Shown here: one piece after another, positions 11,249-22,394 of the stretch
Numbering within the stretch: position 1 is the first letter of the stretch
How the letters are laid out: each line of letters begins with the position of its first letter
Assembly: GCA_030278955.1 (NCBI GenBank)
Contig: JAOANR010000006.1
Coordinates: 58,308,915-58,372,914, forward strand
From: Hygrophila difformis
Taxonomy: Eukaryota > Streptophyta > Magnoliopsida > Lamiales > Acanthaceae
Length of the DNA: 64,000 bases
Direction: 5' to 3'
Notes under the pieces: model-generated
The model's database searches: none
The model's input: the letters and a program-made list of their open reading frames with translations, nothing else
Told to the model about the DNA's origin: nothing
Position numbers and translations under genes: made by a program

Positions 11249-12466
11249 TTATGCGAGAAACGCATACTTGAGATGCTCCGGTAATGTTTTAAGTTCAAGC
11301 TCTGGTGGGCATTCAATGGAAGGGAGCATTTTGCGAGAAATGGATAGTGGGAGATCAGATTTACCTTCGGGACCCTGCGTCAGTACATGGCCCACTTCCT
11401 CCTCTTCGGTGCCATCGTTCCCTTGTGCAGTGAAATCAACGCCGTCGTATGCTTCAAGGTCCCCAGATTCGGGATCCTCAAATTGGACAGCGCTGCACTG
11501 TTCCTTTGGCTCAGCACCGGCAGCCTTCAGTACCTGCTTTGATAGTTCATTCAGCATCATTTCATCATCATCGTATCCAGAGTCAAGCTCTCTCTCATCA
11601 CTTCTAACTATTACAGATTTAGATGAACAGAACCCATCATCTGGGTATTTCTGCAATTGTGCCATGTCGAATGTAACCTCTTCCTCATCGACTCGCAGTG
11701 TCACCCGTCCAGCTTTTGCATCTATCAGTGCTCCGCATGTTGCAAGGAAGGGTCTCCCCAAGATCAACGGCATGTCCAAATCCTCCTCTATGTCTAGAAT
11801 CACAAAATCGACTGGGAATAAGATGTTCCCAATTTTCACTATGATGTCCTTGAGGATGCCAACAGGTTTTGTGATGGATCTGTCCACCAATTGGAGCCTC
11901 ATTTTGACTGGCTCGATCTGTCCCAGCTTAAGGCGTTGCACCATTGCCAAAGGCATGACATTGATGCTGGAGCCAAGATCACAGAGGCCTTTTCCTGCTT
12001 TGATTCTCCCAATTTGAATGGGCAGCATGCAGCAGCCTGGATCTTCTTGCTTTTCCGGGAGCTTGCGCTGGATGATAGCACTGCATGTATTGTTAAGAAC
12101 TACAAGTTCCTCCTGTTCAATCCTTCTTTTTCCTGAAACTAATTCTTTCAGAAATTTAGCGTATGCTGGCATTTCAGCTATCATTTCGATGAGAGGAATG
12201 GTTATTTCTACTTTTTGCAGCCTTTTCAGAAATTTTTCAAATTTAAGATCCTGTTCTTTATTCTTAAGTCTGGTCGGGTATGACACCCTTAGCATGAACT
12301 TTTTATTATCAAAAGGTTTTTGTGGTGAAGGGTCAGAAATTGTACCTTCACCTTTACCAGTTTTTCCACTGAGGTCTGCTGTCTCAGTTTCTCTCTCTTT
12401 TTCTCCTTCCTCATATGCTTCCTGATTCTCCTCAACACTTTCCTTCTCAGACCCTTTCCCTTGCAT
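11249..12466 (-). pseudogene. Athila protease region
   Basis: An open frame of 405 codons carrying the retropepsin-like domain: LCDLGSSINVMPLAM (active-site Asp) and ILGRPFLATCGALIDAK. Acidic and lysine-rich spacer sequence precedes it. It is homologous to 6907-7968 on the other strand. Stops near 12570 and 12478 separate it from gag, and at least two stops lie between its end and RT at 11188, so it is a relic of one polyprotein. Confidence 0.78.
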
Positions 12467-12571
12467 TTCCTTGATCTATGGCCCTGCCAGAACCTTGCCC
12501 GACTTCAGTGTGATGGCTTTGCATTGTGGGTTCTTTTCCGAGCTACTCGGTAAAGTTCCCTGATCTCTCTT

Positions 12572-14338
12572 CTAGAGTTCCTTGGCCATTTGTGTCACCT
12601 GGGTCTCCACGTTTCTTATAGAAGCCTGCAGCTGTGTGTTTATCTCTTTTTGGCTAGAGATAAATTCAGTCATGATGTTCTCAAGTCTGGATGGGGGCTT
12701 CTGTGAAGGTGGATTCCACTGGTTCTGGGCTTGGTTTTGGTTTGGAACAAACTGATTCTGTGGCTGCTGGAAATTTTGGAAATTCTGGTTCTGAGGTGGC
12801 CTAGCTAGAATCTGGGGCTGAAAATTTGGGTTGAAATGCTGGGGCCTTAGTTGGTTAAACTGTTGGGGCTGGGTCAATAGGTGTGAATTCAAATCGTTGT
12901 TGTTGGAGTATGAAAGGTTAGGGTGTCGGTTTTGGAACCCACCCGCATAGTTACAGCTTTCATTCGTCACCTCTTGACAAGCTTCAGTGGGATGTGGGCC
13001 TTGGCATGATCCACAAACAACTTCAGCATTTTGAGTAGAACTCCGAGATTCTTGATTCAGGGCCAATACGGCCACTTGATCCTTCAATTTTTCCAATTCA
13101 GATTTGCCTGCTGTACCTACAGCACATAAACCACGAGGGGGAGGGGGATTAACATCATCAGTTAAAACAGATCTGTTCACAGTCATTGCTTCAATTTTGG
13201 CCCAGGCCTGATCCATGGGCATGTACAACAGGTGTTGACCACCAGTAGCGTCAGCATGTATTTCCAAGATGGGGGTTAAACCGCTGTAAAATTTCCTCAA
13301 TTGTTCCCAGTCATGAAAACCATGCTGGGGACACTTCCTAAGTAGATTGAAGAATCGCTCCTTGGCGTCGTACAAGGACTCTTCCGATTTCATTTTGAAC
13401 TCCGCAATTTTTGATCGGCATTCATCCACCTTAGATTCCGGAAAGTACTACGCCAGGAAGTTTCTGATCACTTCTTCCCATATGGACTTCTGATTGACTG
13501 GCAGCGATTTGTACCACGTTCGTGCTCCACTAAACAAAGTGAATAGAAATAATCTCAAATGAATAGTGTTATGAGATACATTATGATTCTTAATGGTGTC
13601 ACACAATTCTAGGAAAGTTTGCAAATGGTCATGCGGGTCTTCATGATTTGCCCCTGCGAACTGATTGCTCTGAACAAGGTTGATGAGCGCTGGCTTTAAT
13701 TCAAGATTCCTGGCCAAGAATGGAGCTTGCCCAGGAATGTTCAAATATGGCTCCAGAATGGGCTGCATGTAGTCAGCAGCTGCCGCCTGTTGGTTATTCC
13801 CTGGCCCTCCTTGATAGTGTTGTGGGTAAAAGTTTTTGTTTGGATAGTAGTTTCTTGGATCATTGAAATCATTTGGGTTGGGAGGATTCTGATGTTGATT
13901 GTATTGAGGGTTTTGGAACTGAGGATTCTGGAAATTTTGATTGTCTGGATTATTCTGGTTGAGTGGGTTATTAAACTGGTTTTGGGGAGGTGGTGGGTTG
14001 AGATTTTGATTACCGACGTTAGGGAGATTCCCCTCTCCTTGAATTTCTTTCAATGGAGGGTCATCTGTATCGTCGTCATCTCCGTCTCGATTTTCATGTA
14101 GTGGCGGTGGGTTGTTGTCAATGATGACAGGGTTATCAGGAATGATGGGTGGGTTCCCTGGTAACTGTGCCATGTCAGAAACTCCGCTGCTTGTACTGGA
14201 CGAAGGCAGAGATTGCCTTACACGTTCCCTCTTTTCCTACTGTTTCCTCTGCTTAGTGAGGGCTCTGATTCGTCTTGCTTCCATTTCTATCTCGAGGTTG
14301 AGTGGAAGTTCAAGTAGTGTTTCCTTTCTTCGTTGCAT
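12572..14338 (-). pseudogene. Athila gag, two pieces
   Basis: The ATG at 14338 (MQRRKETLLELPLNLEIEME) corresponds to the start in the partner copy. A TAG follows some 30 codons on, then the open frame 14173-13448 encodes a Pro/Asn/Gln-rich N-terminus and the capsid core (FELKPALINLVQ-like block). A second TAG at 13448 separates it from 13429-12572, which carries the rest of the capsid, the CGSCQGPHPTEAC knuckle (CX2CX3HX4C) and a Gln/Asn/Pro-rich tail. Two nonsense codons in an otherwise well-kept frame suggest a relatively recent loss of function. Confidence 0.82.
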
Positions 14339-14494
14339 GTACAGCTTTGTTCAATAAGGATAGTACCTGCAACATCCCGAGGTTTTACTACTCTAAATGT
14401 GTGATTGATTTTTGAGACTAAGATGTTTTTGTTTATGTACACTAGCTATGAGTAAATCAGGAGTTTAATTCTCTTATAAAACGGCACTGCATCA

Positions 14495-14512
14495 TCCCCG
14501 GCAACGGCGCCA
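14495..14512 (-). other. primer-binding site, tRNA-Asp
   Basis: On the minus strand TGGCGCCGTTGCCGGGGA abuts the LTR. It is the exact complement of the 18 nt at the 3' end of plant tRNA-Asp as I know it, the primer used by Athila elements. Confidence 0.85.
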
Positions 14513-15504
14513 TGAAACTTTTGACAGTTTTCCCACACGAGTATTTTCGAAATATAATAATCCCGGTCTAAATTTTATTTAATGAAAGTCAATTTATGAT
14601 GATGGAGTTGGGATTAGGGATATATTTATAGGTTGCCACGTTTTTATTACTCGTTTTAAGAAACTGTGGCCCGAAAGCGCACGGTGTCAAAAATTGCAAT
14701 AGTTTGTAGGTAAGTCCGGATCGTTCATTGGAGGATGCGCGATGGAAGCAGGTCTCACGCCATTTTACAAGATTTTCAACTCGGTTACTCGATTCATAGT
14801 GGATTCATGCTAACATCTAATTGACATAATTTAAACTACACTATAAAAGCAGATAAAATTATTCTACAATGCGGATAACTCTAGGCTACAAAGCAATTAA
14901 ATCTAGGTCTAGAAAGCGGCTAAAATTATCCTATGGAAGCAGTAAAAATTATGCTAAGAAAACTGTAAATTTAAGCTATACTAGCTATGAAGCTGATTCA
15001 AAATGATGACAGAAGGGACAGGGAGAAAAGAATAAAGATTGGACAAGATTTAGATAAAGCATAATTAAACTTCCATTTTTAATACACATGTATTTGTTTG
15101 GGATAATCCTGTCAGATAGCTAGTTCACATGCTCTCAGTACTATGTTCCCTTTAACAGACAAGTATTTACAGTATGAGTTTACATGTTTTTAAGACCACA
15201 AATTCTAAGATACCACAGATTCATAACTGCCCCGGCCAGGGTATGTTATTTCATCTGTGGTGAACAAGCAACACCTGACAAATCATTAGTTGAAGTGCCA
15301 AGTACTGCTATCATTCCCTCATGTCACACCCAAAATCTAATAATAAGCCTGAACTATCCCTTAACTCTCAGTCCTATCCCTTAACTCTCAGTCCTAGTAG
15401 CAGTTAGAAGACCTTGCGATGCTTCCGAGTGACCTCTACAAAAGCGATTAAAAGAAAGCACTAAAGAAAGCATTTTAAAATCCTATCGCTCGAAAGTTTC
15501 AAAA
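14513..15504 (-). repeat. Athila LTR, proximal part
   Basis: The segment from the primer-binding site outward matches 4225-4861 in inverted orientation in several blocks, including the CCCTGGCCGGGGCAG stretch (15228-15242 versus 4466-4480). About 0.4 kb (roughly 14600-15000) has no counterpart in the plus copy. The distal LTR boundary is not visible by comparison. A 20-bp motif, CTATCCCTTAACTCTCAGTC, is duplicated in tandem at about 15355-15395. Confidence 0.7.
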
Positions 15505-17039
15505 GCTTCGTACTGGTAGTAAATGAAAGCCCCCGGTCAGGATGACCGGATGTGGATCAAGAATTCCTGGATCTCGGCGAACCGCTCGCAGTATTCACGT
15601 CCTTCCGGATGATTATGAGATACAAACTAATGAAACGAACTAATAGATTAGTTCGTTCCGTATGCACTCACTCCGGACTCAGAATAGGCTTTGGCAGAAG
15701 AGGATAGCAGTTGGAAGGAACTCAACCCTATCTTAGAAAATAACCAAGGCCTACGTATTGTTCCTCTAGAATTATCTATCACACTGTATTTGAATCCAAG
15801 TGAATCCTATCTCAGTGTAACAGTTAAGACTAAATTCCCAACACATAGCAATTTTGGAAAATAATAAATTTGAAAACCATTCCCTAAACAGGTACTAGAC
15901 TCTCAATAAGAACACAGACTCTTTCAGTCTAGAAGAGACCTAATCGCTGACTCTGCTTCTAATTTCCCAAAATTAACCCTTGATCGAATATGAACTAGTC
16001 ATAACTGAGGAATTTATCCCTTACTTAGATCCGGATTTTATGAATGAATTTTTGGTGGAAATTTAATATGTAATATCTGTTTAAATCTAGACTTCTAACG
16101 TCCAAGGGAAGGATCCCAAAATACCATAGACCACAATAATTACATAATATTAGCATGCATATGGATATATGGAAGTGTAAAATTAATTGACCCAAAATAT
16201 AGAGGTGGGTCTAGACAGAATGTGAGACACAGATATGAGGAAGCCATGGGGCTAAAAGTGGTGGCAGAATAATCGGGTGGATTGCAAACATCTGCTATCC
16301 AATTTCCCAATTACTCGGATGGGATGAATTTAGACCGCAGAAACCCTATAATGGCAGTATCGCTACCGGTTGGGCCTCTACTGTCTGCGAATTCAGATAA
16401 AAACCTACATGTTTCCTCTCTGCAATACTCATCAGCTAATATTGACAGATATTGGCTGATTCATATTACAGATTAGAATTTGGGTTTTGAAATTAAGATA
16501 AAGAAACTAAAGTTGTATTTGGACAGTAATTAACTGAGTGGCTACTTCATTTCCTGGTGAAAGGACCGTTCGCCTGACCTCATTAATCATTATCCAAACC
16601 ATGCAAAATAATAAACAGTAATTAATATACAGACTACAGGCTACTTCATTTCCCGGTGAAGGGACCGTTCGCCAACATTATTCTGTGATATCTTTTACTG
16701 TTCATTCACACATCTCGAAAAAGATAAAATGAAAGTAAATAAAATAAAAGAGGATGCCTTGTATGAGAGACATTGGTTTCTCATGCAAGATTATGGAATT
16801 AATCCATAATTAATGACTTAAATAATCCTTCATACCATAATTAATTACAGTCCAGATTATCTGCTTAAGGCATTAAGGTTTTGTTCATAGAAAATTGTTT
16901 TAGTGAGAATTGAACAAAGGTCCTTTAATCATGGTAATTGTTGATTTCAATTATTGCTAATCATAATCAGTAATTAATTACTTAAGGGTTCAATTAATTA
17001 ATGGTCGGATATGGAGAAACATAAAATTTTGGCAAGAGG
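15505..17039. other. probable distal Athila LTR or flank, no gene
   Basis: No coding sequence found. It may be the outer part of the Athila LTR. A segment of about 35 bp (GGCTACTTCATTTC...CCGTTCGCC) occurs twice, at 16539-16575 and 16640-16673, with small changes. Confidence 0.4.
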
Positions 17040-17690
17040 GTGCCATGCATTTCGTGAGACAGAATTGCGTCATGAACCGTGGGTCCATGACGGGAGGATC
17101 ACGACATGAGGGGTGGAGAATAAAAGAATTTGATGTTAGGGTTTTCCCAGTCCTTAAACCAATTGCCAGTCGCCATGAGTGTCGCGATAGGTTAAATTTA
17201 AAAATTTTTGCAAGGCAGTGACTTCCTGTCGCTAGACCAAAATTGTATCGCGAGATGTGGTCTCGCGACAGGAGTTTAGCAACATGAAGTTTTTCAGAAA
17301 TTGTTCTAAGTATTGGGTTCCCAGTCGCGAAACTCAAAAGTGTGTCGCGAGACGTGGTCTCGCGACAGGATGGTCTAGCGACTGGTGTTTTCAAAATATT
17401 TGCTAAGGCAGAATTTCCTGTCTCGAGACTAAAAAGTGTGTCGCGAGACATGGTCTCACGACAGGGGTCTCGCGACAGGGGCCTTCCAGAATAAAAACAA
17501 AGGATTTGGTCCTCAGTCGCTAAGCAAGAATTATGTCGCGAACCGTGGGTTCGCGACAGGATTGCCTCACAACTGAGGGTTTCAAAATTTATAAAACAAG
17601 TATCCCAAGACACCCATGTCGCGAGACTACCTTCCTGTCACTAGACGTGTTCTCGCGACTGGAAGAGGTTGGCGACATGGGGGTGGTTCT
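17040..17690. repeat. tandem array of GC-rich palindromes, period about 93 bp
   Basis: About seven units each contain an imperfect inverted repeat of the form GTCGCGAGAC...GTCTCGCGAC, separated by only a few bases. Clear examples start near 17250, 17345, 17440, 17535 and 17625. The period is near a multiple of three, so the minus strand stays open for 207 codons (17613-16990) with repeating SRDT/CRET motifs; I read that frame as a by-product of the repeat. RNA from either strand would fold into a string of hairpins. CpG density is far above that of the surroundings. Confidence 0.75.
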
Positions 17691-18329
17691 GGACACAAGT
17701 CAAAAAAGCAAAAAAAGAACAGTAGCATGCAAACAGCGTGATCTTACCCTATTTCAGATCAAAAAGTGATTCTACGCTAAAAATAATCAAACATAATATA
17801 AATCTAATAAGAACATGCTTGAACAAAAATATAAATCTAACTAAAACAGTATTTACGAAATTAAAGCACGGTCCTAATCTAGGGTTTGATCACACGCATA
17901 CATGAAACATTATCCACAAAAATGAAAACAGTAAGCATAAAACATAGCGAATTAAGGTCAAATGACCAAAATAAAATTAAAGCAGTAAGAATCCATGGGG
18001 TGTGAGAGCCATTTCATTTTTTTGGGATACAAATCAAGAATGTTTTCCCATTTTATTAATGGTTTGTTAATACCCATCATTTTGGGTATTACAAACCCTA
18101 AAAACCAAAGATTCATAACAAAATAAAATTGTGAACAGTGGCTACCTAAACTATTGAAAGGAAGAACATCATTAAAATAAAACTAATATATGCTAAGCTA
18201 GTGCAAAAATTAAATAATACCAGAAAATAAAAATAAGCTAAACTAAACTAAGAACTACCTAAAGACTGATCTCTCCAAGCTGTCTTCAAGAATGAAATTC
18301 TAACTCCTGAGCACAAGGGGATCACCTCA

Positions 18330-18365
18330 TATTTATAGAAGTGAAACCCTAGGCCCATGGGCCTT
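18330..18365 (-). promoter_or_regulatory. candidate promoter: TATA box plus GGCCCA motifs
   Basis: On the minus strand CTATAAATA (18338-18330) is preceded by the palindrome GGCCCATGGGCC (18352-18363) and a further GGCCCA near 18375. TGGGCC/GGCCCA elements are common in plant promoters as TCP-type sites. Transcription would run leftward through the first palindrome array toward the Athila LTR, so it may be the LTR's own promoter; that would imply an LTR of about 4 kb. Confidence 0.35.
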
Positions 18366-18414
18366 GGTCTGAGGCCCATTGTGTCGTAAGACTCACACAC
18401 ATCACAGCCTTCCT

Positions 18415-18775
18415 TCATGTCGCGAGACTACGCGGTGTGGCGCGATATCACGCGGTGTGGCGCGAGATGAGGCTGCATGTCGCAAGGCTTCTTGACTGAG
18501 TCTTCATCTTGCCTTTTGTGTCGCTAAACATACTCCTGTCGCTAGACCATGTTTCGCGCCACAGGGCTAGCGACAGGAGTCTAGGGACATGGCTTCTTCT
18601 TCATTCGCTGCTTGTGGCGCGGAACCATCCCGTGTCGCTAGACCATGCTTCGCGCCACGGGTCTAGCGACATGGTCTTCCTGGACTGACCTTCTCTTCAG
18701 TTGGCTGTTGTGTCGCTAGACACCCCCCTGTCGCGAGATCATGTTTCTCGACAGGGGTCTAGCGACCGGCATGCT
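18415..18775. repeat. second array of GTCGC(G/T)AGAC palindromes
   Basis: About four units spaced 90-100 bp apart (near 18430, 18530, 18630 and 18720). They resemble the array at 17040-17690 but mostly have the GTCGCTAGAC variant and GCGCCAC arms. The two arrays are separated by about 0.7 kb of plain AT-rich sequence containing the candidate promoter. Confidence 0.7.
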
Positions 18776-20242
18776 CCGGACACTGATTAGTTGGGCCAGA
18801 TGGGCCGAATCTCAATTTTTTGTGGGCTTTTTCTTCTTTTCCCATCTTCTTGGTTTTTTTTTTGTGTGTGGGCTGATTTATTATTTTGCCCATCTTTTCC
18901 ATTCCTTTTTTTCTTTTTTTTTCCTCATGTTTTTGGATTTTTCTAACATAAATGTATAATAAAACTACATATTTATGTATTTTTCATACCAGCTTATTAT
19001 TTTTACAATTATGCATAAATCAGTCCAATTCAACTGCTTTCTTATTTAATATAAGACCAGAATGCGATCAAATGCCCGTTTCAGACACGGAAATGGATTG
19101 AAAATAATGGACATTTCTGGCCATTATCAGATGTTATATGAAGGGGCATCATGGATAGTGGCAACGTCCTGCCCAGCAATAGAAAGCCGGGCAAGCAAGG
19201 CTACACCCAATAAAGTAGGGCTCATCATGCCATTGGGAGATAGGAAGCCATTCATTGACGAATCCCAAAAGCACATCATAATGGCCAAAAACCCTTCTCT
19301 AGCCTCAAAGGGTAGTGTGGAGGATTGAATTGGTTGGTCAATACCATACTTACGCTAATGTTCTTCTTTAAATGAACGAATCCCGTACCCTCAAACAATC
19401 CAATTTAAGTCCCTCGTAGTGAGCCAAAATGTTTTTCCCATGACCCAACAAACAACCAGGTGCATCTCCAGCATCAGCAGGGGTAAGGAAAAATGGTCGG
19501 ACCCGCACGGTAGAACCTGAACACTGGAGAAGTGGGTCAGGAGGAGTGTTGCCCAATAATGACAATTCTGTGGTTGACGTTTGTGGGGCCACATTAATCC
19601 CGAATGGAAATATTAGATCGGATATGATGCTAGCCATAACTATTAAGAGTTCGACCAAGTTATGAACTGGTTAGCTTCAAAATATTATCATTGAATATAA
19701 CATATTATTTATCAAGTAAAAAATGTCTGAAGATTCTAATTATATGAAAAATATAATAGAAGCACATGGTAAAAGTTTACTCACAAAAACAAAGCAAATG
19801 TTCAAAAGTTATCATGGGCGGCCAAAAAAGAGAAAGAAGACGTGGCTTTCAGTCTATAGGCTGCTATAACGAGACTAAGCAAATGCCTGAAGATAGTGTA
19901 AATTGGAAAATTCCTCTTCTTGAACGAAACTACTAAAGGCAAATTGAGCTAATTAAAAGAATTTCTGGGATAGTGATCATAGTTGGTGACAAGGATAAGA
20001 CCTGAATTCATTTGGCTTCACTATTTTTTAAATGAATGCTCAACGAGCTCAATGGGTAGGATGGAATGAAGAGGCCAGGAGCAGTAGTTATCATTAGGAA
20101 TTGTTATCAACTAATTGCCAATTGACTAGTTACCAATTATTATTTGGTTATATATTATCTCCAATTTACAGGTCATTTGATAGGATGGGCAATTATTCAC
20201 ATTGGCAAGGACTAATTATTCTAGCTTGACCAATGTTATATA
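18776..20242. other. intergenic, no recognisable gene
   Basis: T-rich DNA (18810-18960) followed by sequence with two short open frames (19062-19328 plus, 19658-19368 minus) that have no domain I recognise. No repeat boundaries or RNA genes seen. Confidence 0.4.
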
Positions 20243-21580
20243 TTGATTAACAGAATGGCCAATTCAACTCCATGGCGATCTCAGGTACGAGCTTCACCAA
20301 ATGTGGTAAAAAAAAAAATGCATCTAATAGGATTAATGTTGCTTCTTATATGGATCAATCATCATGGAAATTGCAAGAACTCAACACAATCCTGTCTTCG
20401 GATGGTCTTCAGTCCCTCATCCACCTCCTGGTTTCTTTGAACCAGAGCATGGAGGACCGCCCATTTTGGAGGCCTGCTTCTAATGGCATTTTCTCTATCA
20501 GGAGTACCATTGCGCATCTGTGTTCATCGCACCCTCTCCCCTTCAACAACTTATGGAAAAACATTTGGAAATGGCCCGTGCCTCATCGTGTTAGAACATT
20601 CTTGTGGCTTGCCTCTCATGATCGTCTTCTCATAGGCCTTGAACGTCAGAGGAGGTGCATATCTCAAGATTTTACTTGCTGGAAGTATGGTGATATTGAC
20701 AGCAACATTCATGCTTTGAGGGACTGCCCTTTTTCAGTCCATATTTGGATCCATCTTGGTCTCTCCCTTTCAAACAACTTTTGGTCTTCTAATATTCGAG
20801 ATTGGATTGCTTCTCATGATTGCAACAGCATCGGGGAAGTTAATGCTGCTACTTTCGGCTTTGGAATTTGGCTCATCTGGAAACTTAGACGTAAGGAGTT
20901 ATACAGCAATGTGAGTGTCCATTGGAATACAGTTCACACTTTTGTCAGGCGGTCTGTTCATGAATTTTTGGCGGCCCAGAAGGAACTCAAGCTGTTTGGA
21001 GTTCAGGCGTGGTGCTGTGCAAGGGCTAGATGGGAAAGACCCCCTGATGGCTGGGCTAAAGCCAATTGTGATGGGAGTGTATCGCAAGGCTCAAGCATGG
21101 CAGGAGGTCTCATCTGAAATTCTGCCGGAGCATGGCTGGAAGGCATCAGATCTAAAGGTTCTCATTCTGATAGTTTGCATGCAGAGACTTGGGCTATCCT
21201 TCTCACCATGCCGCTGGCTCATATGATGGGCATACCCAAGTTGGAAGTGGAGACCAATAATCTGGAGGTCTTTCATCTCATCACTTCTCCTAATTTGACT
21301 CCCTCTGCTGTTCATCATTGGATCTCACAAATAAGGGACATGACTAATTGGGATTGGGATGTTTGCTTCTCCCACATTCCCCGTTCTTGTAATATAGCTG
21401 TAGATTGGCTTCTTAAAGGCCATCCTCTTTTGGAAGATGTCCAGCATTTTGTTAGACCGCCGGACTATATGCTTGATGTAATTGCTTCTGACCGTTTAGG
21501 TCTGTATCACACTTTGCAAGTTTTGCAATAATATCACGGTTGCGGCCCTCCCTTCTCCCGGAAAGAGTAGTATTTTAAAA
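20243..21580 (+). pseudogene. 5'-truncated L1-type LINE: zinc-binding RT tail and RNase H
   Basis: Codons from about 20272 encode the C-terminal part of a plant LINE ORF2: a zf-RVT-like domain (NLWKNIWKWPVPHRVRTFLW, then CISQDFTCWKYGDIDSNIHA) and an RNase H domain starting at WAKANCDGSV. A TGA at 21115-21117 interrupts RNase H; the same frame resumes at once and runs to 21531, so the only break is one nonsense codon, plausibly CGA to TGA. RNase H keeps the first Asp (ANCDGS), the Glu (HAETWAI) and a late Asp (IAVDWL), but the third acidic position is VETNN where ETD is usual. The sequence after the stop ends in an A-run near 21575, consistent with the LINE 3' end. The 5' part (endonuclease and RT fingers) is absent. 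Confidence 0.83.
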
Positions 21581-22388
21581 AAATATAGTGCTTACCTTTT
21601 AGGCCTGAACGAGCATGGCTACCAAATAGCCAATGACATATTAAGACTAATTGCTCTTCTAGATCATACATCTCTACTATGATGCTAGTGACTGGTCTAT
21701 AAATTTCTAATTTTTTTTGTGATCTTAGTAGACAGTCTCATCAAGTACGAATTGATTCCATGGCCTATATCTAAAAAGGTTTCCACGACAAGGAATTAAT
21801 TATAGACCAAGGAGGTCTTCAATTTTATTATCACATTCCACCGCAACTATTATCTCACAAACAATTTAGTGCCCATCAATTTTTAAAGAAAAGGGGGCGC
21901 AGCAAGGTCCAAAGTAAGAGGGAATAAGAGATTCAAATCAATAAATTTCCAAGACAGTATGGTGACGGTTAATAAGTGCGATAAGAGATCACCAATCAGA
22001 TTTCCAAGACAGTACATCGTTGCTTTTAAAATTTCCAATCAAATTTCCAGAGTGAAAGATACAGGTACGACGTATCATACATTTGAGAGGGAATGAAAAG
22101 ATTAAGAAAGCTTACCCGTGATAAGTGCGAGATGGTGGAAACAGACGGGGGAGTGAAGATCGACGATTGTGAGTTTGGTACCCGAAATTTTTCTAAGCGA
22201 AAACCGATGAAGGGGGTGACGCTGGAGCAGAGGTAAGAAGAAAAATCACTGCTTTTCAAATCTGGTGCTTATAAGGGGGCTTAGGGTTTTCCTAAACTCT
22301 TGGGCCTAAAGTAATGGAAAGGAAGATTGAATAAAACCCCTAAAATTGCTTAACAAAATTATGCAAAACATTCAAATAATTTAAGGAT
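21581..22388. other. intergenic, no recognisable gene
   Basis: It contains two similar short segments with TTTCCAAGACAGTA at about 21947 and 22003. A minus-strand open frame at 22259-22026 is preceded by a CTTATAAG motif near 22270, which could be a relic first exon, but no domain is visible. Confidence 0.35.
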
Positions 22389-22394
22389 AATTTT

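Larger units (their letters stand above)
8735..15504 (-). mobile_element. degenerate Athila-type Ty3/Gypsy retrotransposon, minus-strand copy
   Basis: Reading leftward from 15504: LTR (14513 upward), primer-binding site (14495-14512), gag (14338-12572), protease (12466-11249), RT (11188 to about 10190), RNase H and integrase (to 8735). The integrase stops at the junction with the plus-strand copy, so the C-terminal integrase, any envelope-like ORF, the polypurine tract and the 3' LTR are missing. The LTR certainly continues past 15504, because that limit is only where the shorter partner copy ends. Nonsense codons and a frameshift in RT show the copy is not active. Confidence 0.87.

Noticed and set aside
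11268..12017. 249-codon plus-strand open frame
   Set aside because: Antisense of the conserved Athila protease region; no independent features.
16990..17613. 207-codon minus-strand open frame with repeating SRDT/CRET motifs
   Set aside because: It is a translation of the 93-bp palindromic repeat array, whose period happens to be divisible by three; no domain or gene-like composition.
17040..18775. CRISPR-like array
   Set aside because: The spacers are themselves similar, the units are palindromic tandem repeats with drift, and the genome is a plant nuclear genome.
19062..19658. Possible gene fragments on either strand
   Set aside because: No family resemblance I can name and no splice or start signals that join them.
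20200..21660. Target-site duplication for the LINE tail (GACTAATT at about 20206 and 21652)
   Set aside because: The two octamers are not adjacent to the apparent element ends, so the match is probably chance.
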